Part shown: piece after piece, positions 56,798-64,000 of the stretch
How the letters are laid out: each line of letters begins with the position of its first letter
Numbering within the stretch: the stretch's first letter is position 1
DNA from: Bifidobacterium apousia
GTDB lineage: Bacteria > Actinomycetota > Actinomycetes > Actinomycetales > Bifidobacteriaceae
Assembly: GCF_007559275.1 (NCBI RefSeq)
Contig: NZ_VMHK01000001.1
Location: forward strand, 186,001 to 250,000
Length of the DNA stretch: 64,000 nt
Reading direction: 5' to 3'
Made by a program: the position numbers and the translations under genes
Notes under the pieces: generated by a model
The model's input: the letters and a program-made list of their open reading frames with translations, nothing else
Database searches by the model: none
Told to the model about the DNA's origin: nothing

Positions 56798-58708
56798 ATG
56801 GATCAGGATCGTGCATCCGTGTTTGATCTTGCGGCCCAGGCCGCGGCGTCCAATGGAGGGAACAACGACCTGCTGCTGCCTCCCCCCAGGTTTGTGGGTT
56901 CGCCGCAGAAGCCCAGCGCCATGCCCTACACCAAGTATGTGGCCTACAACAAGCAGGTTCCCTTTGACTATCCGCAGCGCACCTGGCCGGGCAAGACCCT
57001 GAAGCGGGCGCCTCGCTGGTGCTCGGTGGATCTTCGCGACGGCAACCAGGCCCTGGTCGACCCCATGGATTCCGAGCGCAAGCTGAGATTCTGGAATCTG
57101 CTGATCTCCATGGGTTTCAAGGAGATCGAGGTGGGCTTCCCCTCGGCCTCCGAAACCGATTACGACTTCATCCGCCTCCTGATAGAGCGCGAGCTGATCC
57201 CTGACGACGTGACCATCGTGGTCCTGACTCAGGCCCGCGAGCATCTGATCCGCCGTACCTACGAGGCCCTGCGTGGGGCCAAGCGGGCGGTGGTCCACTT
57301 CTACAACTCGGTCTCGGTCCTGCAGCGGGAGGTCGTCTTCCACAAGGACAAGGCCGGCATCAAGCAGCTGGCCACTGACGCAGCCGAGCTCTGCCGATCT
57401 CTGGAGGCCGATGCCGGGGGCACCGACCTTTCCTACGAGTATTCGCCCGAATCCTTCTCTGGCGCAGAGCCTGAGTACTCCCTGGAGGTCTGCAACGCGG
57501 TCATCGACGTGATCCGGCCTACGCCGGAGCATCCCATGATCATCAACCTGCCCAACACCGTGGAGATGACCACCCCCAATGTCTTCGCTGACGAGGTGGA
57601 GTACATATCCACCAACCTCAAGGACCGGGATGCAGTGGTGCTCTCCCTGCACCCCCACAATGACGAGGGCATGGCCGTGGCCGCCACCGAGCTCAGCCTG
57701 CTGGCCGGGGCCGACCGGGTCGAGGGCTGCCTGCTGGGCAATGGCGAACGCACCGGCAATGTCGACATTTGCACGGTGGGGCTGAACCTGCTGGTCCAGG
57801 GAATCGACCCCCAGCTGGACTTCTCCGACATGCCCGGCATCCGTCGGACGGTGGAGTACTGCAATCAGATCGCCGTCTCCGAGCGGCACCCCTATGTGGG
57901 CAACTTTGTCTTTACAGCCTTCTCCGGCTCCCACCAGGACGCGATCAAGAAGGGGCTGGATGCCCGGCAGCAGGCGGCTCTGCGCGCCAACGCCAACCCC
58001 GACGACTTCCTCTGGCTGGTGCCCTACCTGCCCATCGATCCCAAGGATGTGGGCGGCAACTACGAGGCCATCATCCGGGTCAACTCCCAATCGGGCAAGG
58101 GCGGCATGGCCTACCTGCTCAAGGCCAACCACCATCTGGATCTGCCCAAGCGCCTTCAGGTGGAGTTCGAACGACTGGTCCAGAGCTATGCCGACAGGAC
58201 CAAGCGCGAGGTCAAGGATGCCGACATCTGGCGGCTCTTCAAGGACGAGTACCTGCCCGTGGAGGCCGGCGGAAGCGTGGTCGGCGGCGAGTCCATGGCC
58301 GATCAGCGCGACGAGACCCTGCAGCAGTGGGGACGCTTCAAGCTCCTGAATGTGGCAGTCACCTCCGGCGAGGACGGCTCCGACACTGTTCTCGATGCCA
58401 CCCTGCTGGACCGGGGACTTGCCCCAGGCGATCCTGAGGAGCGCCGTCGTGTTCAGGGGCATGGGAACGGTCCTATTGCGGCCTTCCTGGATGCACTCAA
58501 GTCCCTGGATCAGACCGTTTCGGTTCTGGACTACGCCGAGCACGCTATGACCGCAGGCACGGATGCCCTGGCCGCCTCCTACGTGGAATGCCGGGTGGGC
58601 GAACCGGCCAGGTCCCGGGTGATCTGGGGCGTGGGCATCGATTCGTCCATCTCCACCAGCTCCCTCAAGGCCATCATCTCGGCCCTCAACCGCTTCCAGC
58701 GCGGCTAG
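56798..58708 (+). CDS. leuA: 2-isopropylmalate synthase
   Basis: A 636-residue enzyme that joins acetyl-CoA and 2-oxoisovalerate, the first step of leucine synthesis. The DRE-TIM barrel shows VDLRDGNQAL (catalytic Arg and metal Asp), EVGFPSASETDYDF and LHPHNDEGMA (metal His pair), with GNGERTGNVD. The C-terminal third (after ~450) includes the regulatory LeuA dimer domain for leucine feedback. It belongs to the longer actinobacterial/fungal group. ATG 56798 follows AAGGAGGAG at a perfect distance. A TAAGAT promoter-like box lies near 56705; no leader peptide rich in Leu was seen. Confidence 0.96.
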   Translation: MDQDRASVFDLAAQAAASNGGNNDLLLPPPRFVGSPQKPSAMPYTKYVAYNKQVPFDYPQRTWPGKTLKRAPRWCSVDLRDGNQALVDPMDSERKLRFWNLLISMGFKEIEVGFPSASETDYDFIRLLIERELIPDDVTIVVLTQAREHLIRRTYEALRGAKRAVVHFYNSVSVLQREVVFHKDKAGIKQLATDAAELCRSLEADAGGTDLSYEYSPESFSGAEPEYSLEVCNAVIDVIRPTPEHPMIINLPNTVEMTTPNVFADEVEYISTNLKDRDAVVLSLHPHNDEGMAVAATELSLLAGADRVEGCLLGNGERTGNVDICTVGLNLLVQGIDPQLDFSDMPGIRRTVEYCNQIAVSERHPYVGNFVFTAFSGSHQDAIKKGLDARQQAALRANANPDDFLWLVPYLPIDPKDVGGNYEAIIRVNSQSGKGGMAYLLKANHHLDLPKRLQVEFERLVQSYADRTKREVKDADIWRLFKDEYLPVEAGGSVVGGESMADQRDETLQQWGRFKLLNVAVTSGEDGSDTVLDATLLDRGLAPGDPEERRRVQGHGNGPIAAFLDALKSLDQTVSVLDYAEHAMTAGTDALAASYVECRVGEPARSRVIWGVGIDSSISTSSLKAIISALNRFQRG

Positions 58709-58754
58709 CGGTCATAGGGGATAAAGCAACCCCAGACCAGCTAGACCAGCCTTA

Positions 58755-58795
58755 CGGTCCGATCCGAGCGCAGCTGATTCGTCCGGATCGGACCG
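58755..58795. terminator. Perfect 12-bp dyad between convergent leuA and PBP genes
   Basis: CGGTCCGATCCG (58755-58766) and CGGATCGGACCG (58784-58795) pair perfectly around a 17-base loop. There is no T-run, but its place between two convergent stops suggests a bidirectional transcription end. Confidence 0.6.
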
Positions 58796-58811
58796 GTCTG
58801 TCCGGACAGCC

Positions 58812-61037
58812 TTACTGTTGGGATGACTCTGACCCGGAGTTGCCCTCGGTGGTTCCGCCGTTGCCGCCTTCGGCCCCGCCTCCATTGCCTGAGCCCGAGC
58901 CGCTGCCGGCTCCTGACTCCTCCTGCGGGACTATCTGCTGCTGGTTGCGCTGCTGAGGCACGTATTCATAGTTGTAGTTGCGCCTGGGCGTATAGGAGTA
59001 GCTCGGCTTATACCCGGTGCCCCAGCTGCCGTCCGGTCCGCCGATCTTGCCATGGTCCTCGGCCGCAGGGAAGCGCTCCACCGGGCTGTTGCCCAGGGCC
59101 GACTTCATATACTGGGTGAACAGCTGGACCGGATAGAACTCGTTCTGATAGACATCAGGCACCTTGAGGGCACTGCCATCCTGTCCTTGGTTCCAGACGG
59201 CGAAGGTGGTCAGCAGCGAGGGAGTGAATCCGATGAAGGAGATGGCTGTCTGGTCGTTGGCTGTACCTGTCTTGCCGGCGATGGGCCGGCCCAGGGAACG
59301 CGCGTAGGAGGCGGTGCCGTACTGAACCGTGGTGGTCATGGCCTTCTGCAGCAGGGCCACCTGGTCGGCATTGAAGACCTGGTCCGACTGGATCGCCGCG
59401 GTGTAGAGCTCCTGATCCTTGGCGTCCTTGACCTGGGCCACCAGATGCAGCAGGGGTCGCTTGCCCCCGTTGGCCAGAGTGGCGTAGCCCTGGGTCACGT
59501 CATAGACCGAAAGAGCATCCAGACCCAGGGTGTCGAAGGTGGTCGTGTCGTCGATCTTGCCGGTGATGCCGGCCGTATGTGCCAGCTGGGCCGTCTTCTG
59601 GGAGGTCACGTGCTCGCCCAGATCCATGAAGACCGTGTTGACCGAGTTGGCGAAGGCCGAGTAGAGGTTGATGTACCCGTAGCTGACCTGCCCGGCATTA
59701 GCGACGGACTTGCCTACGCTGGAGAAAGTGCGTGGAGAGTTGCCATTGAAGACCGTGTTGAGGCTGACCCCATCCTGGATGGCTCCCAACAGGGTGTAGG
59801 CCTTCATGGTCGAACCCACCTGGAAGGTGGCCTGGTCCACATTGTTGAGCTGGTGGGTCAGATAGTCGTCCCCCGCGTACAAGGAGATGATAGCGCCGGT
59901 CTTGGGGTCGACCGAGAGCCCTCCGGTCTGCAGGGTGGGTGGCTGGTGCTTGTTGCCGGTGGTTGGACTGGCCACTTGGAACATCAGATCCTGTTTGTCT
60001 TTCTGAATGGTGGTGATGATCCGGTAGCCGCCCGTGTCCAGGTCGTCTGCGGTGAAGGGGGCCTTTTTGCCGGAGGACAGCTCATTGCGCACCATGCGCA
60101 GCAGGTAGCCGTTGGGCCCCTGGTAGACGTTCTCCGGCGAGTACTTGATGGTCTGCGGCATCTGGGCGCCGACCCGGTCCTTGTGGCTGATGTAGTGGTC
60201 TTCCTCCATGATGCCCAGCACCCGGTGGAAGCGCGATTCAGCCTGCTTAGGGTTGATCGCCGGATCCCAGGAGGCCGGGGCGGGGATGATGCCGGCCAGC
60301 ATGGCCGACTCGGGCATGGTCAGCTCCTTGGCGTCCTTGCCGAAGTAATTCTGGGCGGCGGCCTGGATACCGTAGGCGCCGCGGCCGAAGTAGATGGTGT
60401 TCATATAGTTGCACAGGACCGTGTCCTTATTCTCGGTCCTGGAGATCTTCAGGGAGAGGATGGCCTCGCGCAGCTTGCCCTTGTAGGAGGTGGTCTCGCC
60501 CAGATAGTAGCGCTCGGCATACTGCTGGGTGATGGTGGATCCGCCCTGCCGGGTGCCCTTGGTCACGTTGTTGAGCAAGGCCCGGCCGATGCCCTTGAGG
60601 TCGATGCCGTTGTCCTTGTAGAAGGAGCGGTTCTCCGAGGCGACGACCGCATTGCCCACGTATTTGGGAAGGACCGTGCAGTCGATGATCTGCCGGTTCT
60701 GGTCGGCGTAGGTGCCAATGGGGGTGGTGCCGTCCGCATAGTAGACTGTGGTCTTTTGCGCCAGGGCCTGCTTCTCCGGTGGGATGATCTCAGTGGTCAG
60801 GTACAGATAGGCGAAGGCCGCCGCTCCGGCGACCAGCACCAGTCCCAGCAGGGCCAGGATCCACTTGAGTACACGATGTGACTTGCGGCGCTGTCCGCGG
60901 CGGGGCCCGTTACCCCGGGGGTTCCGGTCGGCATGCCGCGAGGTGGGTCTGTCGGTGCGATTGCCGCTCCCGCGCGACCCGGACTGGGCCCTGCGGGTGG
61001 GCGAGGTCGAACTGACTGAACGAGTCTGATTGGCCAT
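58812..61037 (-). CDS. Class A penicillin-binding protein (glycosyltransferase/transpeptidase)
   Basis: A 741-residue bifunctional cell-wall synthase. A basic, disordered cytoplasmic N-terminus (1-~55) leads to a membrane helix (~58-80). The GT51 domain has ASENRSFYKDNGID (catalytic Glu; a variant of E-D-x2-F-x2-H-x-G), QGGSTITQQ and MNTIYFGRGAYG. The transpeptidase domain has S-x-x-K in VGSTMKAYT, S-x-N in ANSVNTVF and K-T-G in AGKTGTAND. The last ~60 residues are Gly/Ser/Glu-rich low complexity outside the cell. ATG 61037 (MANQTRS) is preferred. It would use lipid II amidated by MurT-GatD. Confidence 0.95.
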   Translation of the reverse strand: MANQTRSVSSTSPTRRAQSGSRGSGNRTDRPTSRHADRNPRGNGPRRGQRRKSHRVLKWILALLGLVLVAGAAAFAYLYLTTEIIPPEKQALAQKTTVYYADGTTPIGTYADQNRQIIDCTVLPKYVGNAVVASENRSFYKDNGIDLKGIGRALLNNVTKGTRQGGSTITQQYAERYYLGETTSYKGKLREAILSLKISRTENKDTVLCNYMNTIYFGRGAYGIQAAAQNYFGKDAKELTMPESAMLAGIIPAPASWDPAINPKQAESRFHRVLGIMEEDHYISHKDRVGAQMPQTIKYSPENVYQGPNGYLLRMVRNELSSGKKAPFTADDLDTGGYRIITTIQKDKQDLMFQVASPTTGNKHQPPTLQTGGLSVDPKTGAIISLYAGDDYLTHQLNNVDQATFQVGSTMKAYTLLGAIQDGVSLNTVFNGNSPRTFSSVGKSVANAGQVSYGYINLYSAFANSVNTVFMDLGEHVTSQKTAQLAHTAGITGKIDDTTTFDTLGLDALSVYDVTQGYATLANGGKRPLLHLVAQVKDAKDQELYTAAIQSDQVFNADQVALLQKAMTTTVQYGTASYARSLGRPIAGKTGTANDQTAISFIGFTPSLLTTFAVWNQGQDGSALKVPDVYQNEFYPVQLFTQYMKSALGNSPVERFPAAEDHGKIGGPDGSWGTGYKPSYSYTPRRNYNYEYVPQQRNQQQIVPQEESGAGSGSGSGNGGGAEGGNGGTTEGNSGSESSQQ

Positions 61038-61046
61038 GCCAACCAC

Positions 61047-61231
61047 GCTATCCGGCAGGGCTGAAAACTGTTCGACCTAGGGCTGAACGTTCATCATTTT
61101 CGTACGTTTGTGCCCTCCCGGGAGGTCTGTCCTGCCAGCTGGCACGCATATGAGGCTTCATGCCACCATGCAATCCATCGGGAGAAGGTATGCTTAGGTT
61201 GGAAATAACTCAGTAAATCAGAGGAGTTTGT
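61047..61231 (+). other. Promoter region between divergent PBP and ino1
   Basis: About 185 bases with a 12-bp palindrome TGCCAGCTGGCA at 61133-61144 and a TATGCT -10-like box near 61189. No other feature is seen. Confidence 0.4.
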
Positions 61232-62374
61232 ATGAGCATCCGTGTAGCTATAGCGGGCGTGGGCAACTGCGCTTCCTCGCTGGTACAGGGAGTCGAATAT
61301 TACAAGGACGCCAAGGATGATGACAAGATCCCTGGCATCATGCATGCCAACTTCGGAGGCTACCGCATTCGTGACGTGGAGTTCGTGACCGCCTTCGACG
61401 TGGATTCCCTCAAGGTCGGCAAGGACCTGAGCGAGGCCATTTTCGCCTCGCAGAACAACACCTACAAGTTCTGCGACGTTCCCAACAAGGGCGTGGAGGT
61501 CCTGCGCGGGCCGACCGGCGATGGACTGGGCGAGTACTACAGCAAGATGATCACCGAGTCGGATGCGGAGCCCGTGGATGTGGCCCAGGTTCTGCGTGAC
61601 AAGAAGGTCGATGTGCTGGTCTCCTACCTGCCCGTCGGTTCTGAGCAGGCTGACAAGGCCTACGCCACCGCCGCCATCGAGGCCGGGTGCGCCTTCGTCA
61701 ACTGCCTGCCTGTCTTCATCGCCTCCGACCCCGAGTGGGCCCAGAAGTTCCGCGATGCCGGCCTGCCCATCGTGGGCGACGATATCAAGAGCCAGGTGGG
61801 CGCCACCATCACGCACCGCGTCATGGCCCGCCTCTTTGAGGACCGCGGCGTGCGTCTGGACCGCACCTACCAGCTGAACGTGGGCGGCAACATGGACTTC
61901 ATGAACATGCTGCAGCGCTCCCGTCTGGAGTCCAAGAAGGTTTCCAAGACCCGTGCGGTCACCTCCATCGTTCCCCACGATATGGATCCCCACAACGTCC
62001 ACATCGGTCCCTCCGACTATGTGGCCTGGCTGGATGACCGCAAGCTGGCCTTCGTGCGCCTGGAGGGCACCACCTTCGGCGATGTCCCGCTGAATCTGGA
62101 GTACAAGCTGGAGGTCTGGGATTCGCCCAACTCGGCCGGCATCGTCATCGATGCCCTGCGTGCCGCCAAGATCGCCCTGGACCGCCACCTGGCCGGCCCG
62201 GTGCTGGCACCCAGCTCCTACTTCATGAAGTCCCCGGCTGTTCAGCATGAGGACAACGAGGCCCGCCAGCTGGTCGAGGATTACATCGCCGGCAAGGTCG
62301 AGGGCGACGAGAGCGCCCTGGATGCCGATGTCAAGGCCGCCAAGGAGAACGGCAAGGACGTCTGGCACGCCTGA
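61232..62374 (+). CDS. ino1: Inositol-3-phosphate synthase
   Basis: A 380-residue NAD-dependent synthase of 1L-myo-inositol 3-phosphate from glucose 6-phosphate, of the short actinobacterial type. It begins with the Rossmann motif [42 protein letters not shown] and the Lys-rich active-site stretch [11 protein letters not shown] are typical. Products feed phosphatidylinositol and related glycolipids. AGAGGAG precedes the ATG, and a strong terminator follows. Confidence 0.95.
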   Translation: MSIRVAIAGVGNCASSLVQGVEYYKDAKDDDKIPGIMHANFGGYRIRDVEFVTAFDVDSLKVGKDLSEAIFASQNNTYKFCDVPNKGVEVLRGPTGDGLGEYYSKMITESDAEPVDVAQVLRDKKVDVLVSYLPVGSEQADKAYATAAIEAGCAFVNCLPVFIASDPEWAQKFRDAGLPIVGDDIKSQVGATITHRVMARLFEDRGVRLDRTYQLNVGGNMDFMNMLQRSRLESKKVSKTRAVTSIVPHDMDPHNVHIGPSDYVAWLDDRKLAFVRLEGTTFGDVPLNLEYKLEVWDSPNSAGIVIDALRAAKIALDRHLAGPVLAPSSYFMKSPAVQHEDNEARQLVEDYIAGKVEGDESALDADVKAAKENGKDVWHA

Positions 62375-62458
62375 GCCTGCAGATTCTGCCTGATTGATGT
62401 CTGGGGCGCCTCTTCCAAGGTCGCCCCGGATGCATGAATGGCAGATGCTTGGTCTGGA

Positions 62459-62496
62459 AAGAGGCCGGTCGCTTTTCATAGGCGGCCGGCCTCTTT
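62459..62496 (+). terminator. Rho-independent terminator of ino1
   Basis: AAGAGGCCGGTCGC (62459-62472) pairs with GCGGCCGGCCTCTT (62482-62495), 14 bp with one wobble, 9-base loop, followed by TTTGTATT. A smaller GGGGCG/CGCCCC dyad lies 30-55 bases earlier. Confidence 0.9.
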
Positions 62497-62625
62497 GTAT
62501 TCTGAACGGAACAGTGCTTTCGGATTTGCTGGCTCAACCTGGCGCCGAGTTCTTCAGTCTCAGGCTCCCTTCAAGGATTTCCTCTGAATTGCCCCTGGAA
62601 GATCGTCAGGAGTGCAATCAGGGTT

Positions 62626-63804
62626 TCAGTCCTTGGTGTGGCCTACCAGGGGAGCGATCCGCTTATCCCAGGCATCCAGAGCTGAATTGATGACCTGGTG
62701 CATGTCGTAGTAGGCGTAGGTGCCCAGGCGGCCGCCGAAGACCACCTTCGGCTGCTGGGCGGCCAGCTGCTTGTACTGGGTGTAGAGGGCGCGGTCGTCG
62801 CCCGTGTTGATGGGGTAGTAGGGTTCGTCGCCCTTGCCGGCGAATCGGCTGTACTCCTCCCAGACCACGGTGCGCTCATGATTCTGGCGGTCGTAGCGCT
62901 CGGGGTTGAAGTTCTTGAACTCGATGGCGCGGGTGTAGGGCACGTCAGGATCGGAGAAGTTCATGACCGGGCAGCCGAAGTGGTCGTCCTCGTCGTAGCG
63001 GCGCTCCTTGAAGTCCACGGTCCGCCACTTGAGCTCGCCCAGACGGTAGTCGAAGTAACGGTCGACCGGGCCCGTGTAGACCACGGGGACCTGCCCCACC
63101 AGAGCATCCCGGTTCCAGGGCTGGGAGTCGTCGAAGAAGTCGGTCTTCAGGCTCACCTGGATGTGTGGGTCGTCGATCATCCGCTCGAACCAGGCCGTGT
63201 AGCCGTCCTTGGGCAGGCCCTCCCAGGTGTCCTTGAAGTAGTGGTTGTCGTAGTTGAATCGCACTGGCAGCCGCTTGATGATGGAGGCGGGCAGCTGTGA
63301 GGGGTCGGTCTGCCACTGCTTGGCCGTGTAGTTTTTGATGAAGGCCTCATAGAGGGGGCGGCCGATCAGGCTGATCCCCTGATCGTTCAGGTTGCCCGGG
63401 TCGGTCCCGGCCAATTCGCCGGCCTGTTGACGAATCAAATCCCTGGCCTGCTGGGGGGTGTAGTGGGCGTGGAAGAACTGGTTGATGGTGCCCAGGTTGA
63501 TGGGTAGGGGATAGACCTCGCCCTTGTGGGTGGTGTAGACCCGATGGGTGTAGTCAGTGAATTCGGTGAAGCGATTGACGTACTCCCAGACCTTGCGGTT
63601 GGAGGTGTGGAAGAGGTGTGCGCCGTACTTGTGAATTTCGGCCCCGGTCTCCTCGTCCATGTAGGAGTATGCGTTGCCGCCGATGTGATCGCGCACGTCG
63701 ATGATCTGCACTCGGGCTCCACTGTGCTCGACCGCCTGCTGGGCCACGGTCAGGCCAAACAAGCCAGCGCCTACAATCACCAAATCAGCATCCATGTCAG
63801 CCAT
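62626..63804 (-). CDS. glf: UDP-galactopyranose mutase
   Basis: A 392-residue flavoenzyme interconverting UDP-galactopyranose and UDP-galactofuranose for surface glycans. The FAD loop is LVIVGAGLFGLTVAQQ, followed by RDHIGGNAYSY and the substrate-binding KYGAHLFHTSN. The region NYTAKQWQTDPSQLPASIIKRLPVRF and the conserved active-site Arg/Tyr stretches VVYTGPVDRYFDYRLGELKWRTV and PYYPINT are intact. Start could be ATG 63822, 63804 or 63795; none has an ideal ribosome site. It points to galactofuranose in the cell-surface polysaccharide. Confidence 0.95.
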   Translation of the reverse strand: MADMDADLVIVGAGLFGLTVAQQAVEHSGARVQIIDVRDHIGGNAYSYMDEETGAEIHKYGAHLFHTSNRKVWEYVNRFTEFTDYTHRVYTTHKGEVYPLPINLGTINQFFHAHYTPQQARDLIRQQAGELAGTDPGNLNDQGISLIGRPLYEAFIKNYTAKQWQTDPSQLPASIIKRLPVRFNYDNHYFKDTWEGLPKDGYTAWFERMIDDPHIQVSLKTDFFDDSQPWNRDALVGQVPVVYTGPVDRYFDYRLGELKWRTVDFKERRYDEDDHFGCPVMNFSDPDVPYTRAIEFKNFNPERYDRQNHERTVVWEEYSRFAGKGDEPYYPINTGDDRALYTQYKQLAAQQPKVVFGGRLGTYAYYDMHQVINSALDAWDKRIAPLVGHTKD

Positions 63805-63822
63805 TCGTCTTCTGCCATCCAT

Positions 63823-64000
63823 CCCTTGTCGCTGTGATGCCGGGGTGCCTATTGTCTATTGTCAGGGTCCGGCATGATCCGTGATCAACCGCTGGAGTAC
63901 GGCGATCCTGTTGTTTACATGCTAGCGTACGGGCCTGGTTGGGGAAACGGCGGGCGGTGATGTCAACTGAATGCGCACCTGGCACGGAGGGTTCGGTGCC
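63823..64000. other. Sequence upstream of glf to the window end
   Basis: About 180 bases holding the glf promoter region. No other gene, RNA or repeat is seen. Confidence 0.4.

Noticed and set aside
56627-58543. A 638-codon open frame antisense to leuA
   Set aside because: It mirrors the codon bias of leuA in high-GC DNA; its product has no recognisable motif and there is no ribosome site. The same holds for long antisense frames over PBP, ftsY, dnaX and dnaB.

Overview
The window is a moderately high-GC actinobacterial chromosome segment. I read it as Bifidobacterium. The reasons are the gene orders tad pilus-dnaX-recR-aspartokinase-asd and dnaB-murT-gatD, a naturally divided aspartokinase, a ~636-residue LeuA, a class A PBP beside myo-inositol-phosphate synthase, and a sugar-acid pathway ending at D-xylulose 5-phosphate, which suits the phosphoketolase ('bifid') shunt. 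The species cannot be fixed from the sequence; a bee-gut or similar lineage is only a guess.

Layout. Positions 1-15040 are the most accessory part. Two paralogous FtsX-type ABC modules lie here (1-1114 on the minus strand, cut by the window edge; 10912-13070 on the plus strand, followed by its own histidine kinase and response regulator). Between them are a P-type cation ATPase, a large solitary SF1 helicase in AT-richer DNA, a possible IS3-type remnant, a RelB/YafQ toxin-antitoxin pair with a perfect 16-bp inverted-repeat operator, and a tRNA-Lys. Short candidate peptides sit upstream of both ABC modules. Positions 15.3-29.7 kb are largely core: acetyltransferase, FtsY, AmtB-PII (PII lacks the modifiable tyrosine and no glnD follows), a MATE exporter, DnaB behind a DnaA-box-like cluster, MurT-GatD (MurT lacks the usual zinc-ribbon cysteines), an ABC1/UbiB kinase, an aldo/keto reductase with a textbook MerR-type promoter, and GlpQ.

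Positions 29.7-48.5 kb hold an orphan FtsX permease, Upp, the ppk-mutT1 operon, a compact Tad/Flp pilus locus, DnaX, RecR, and the aspartate pathway genes (catalytic aspartokinase, separate ACT-domain protein, Asd). Positions 48.6-55.9 kb hold the most interesting system: a SorC-type regulator divergent from a phosphotriesterase-fold lactonase, a UlaD-like decarboxylase, a UlaE-like 3-epimerase, a PfkB kinase, an MFS transporter and an AraD/UlaF-like 4-epimerase. Together these look like a PTS-independent version of the L-ascorbate (3-keto-L-gulonate) pathway: import by MFS, phosphorylation by PfkB, lactone opening by the PTE-fold enzyme, decarboxylation, then two epimerisations to D-xylulose 5-phosphate. 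The decarboxylase carries Arg and Glu where the known enzymes have catalytic Lys and Asp, so the true substrate may differ.

The window ends with core genes: a DUF5701 protein, LeuA, a class A PBP, myo-inositol-phosphate synthase and UDP-galactopyranose mutase. Clear hairpin terminators are seen after glnK, upp and ino1, and a perfect 12-bp dyad lies between the convergent leuA and PBP genes. No CRISPR array, rRNA or prophage was seen.
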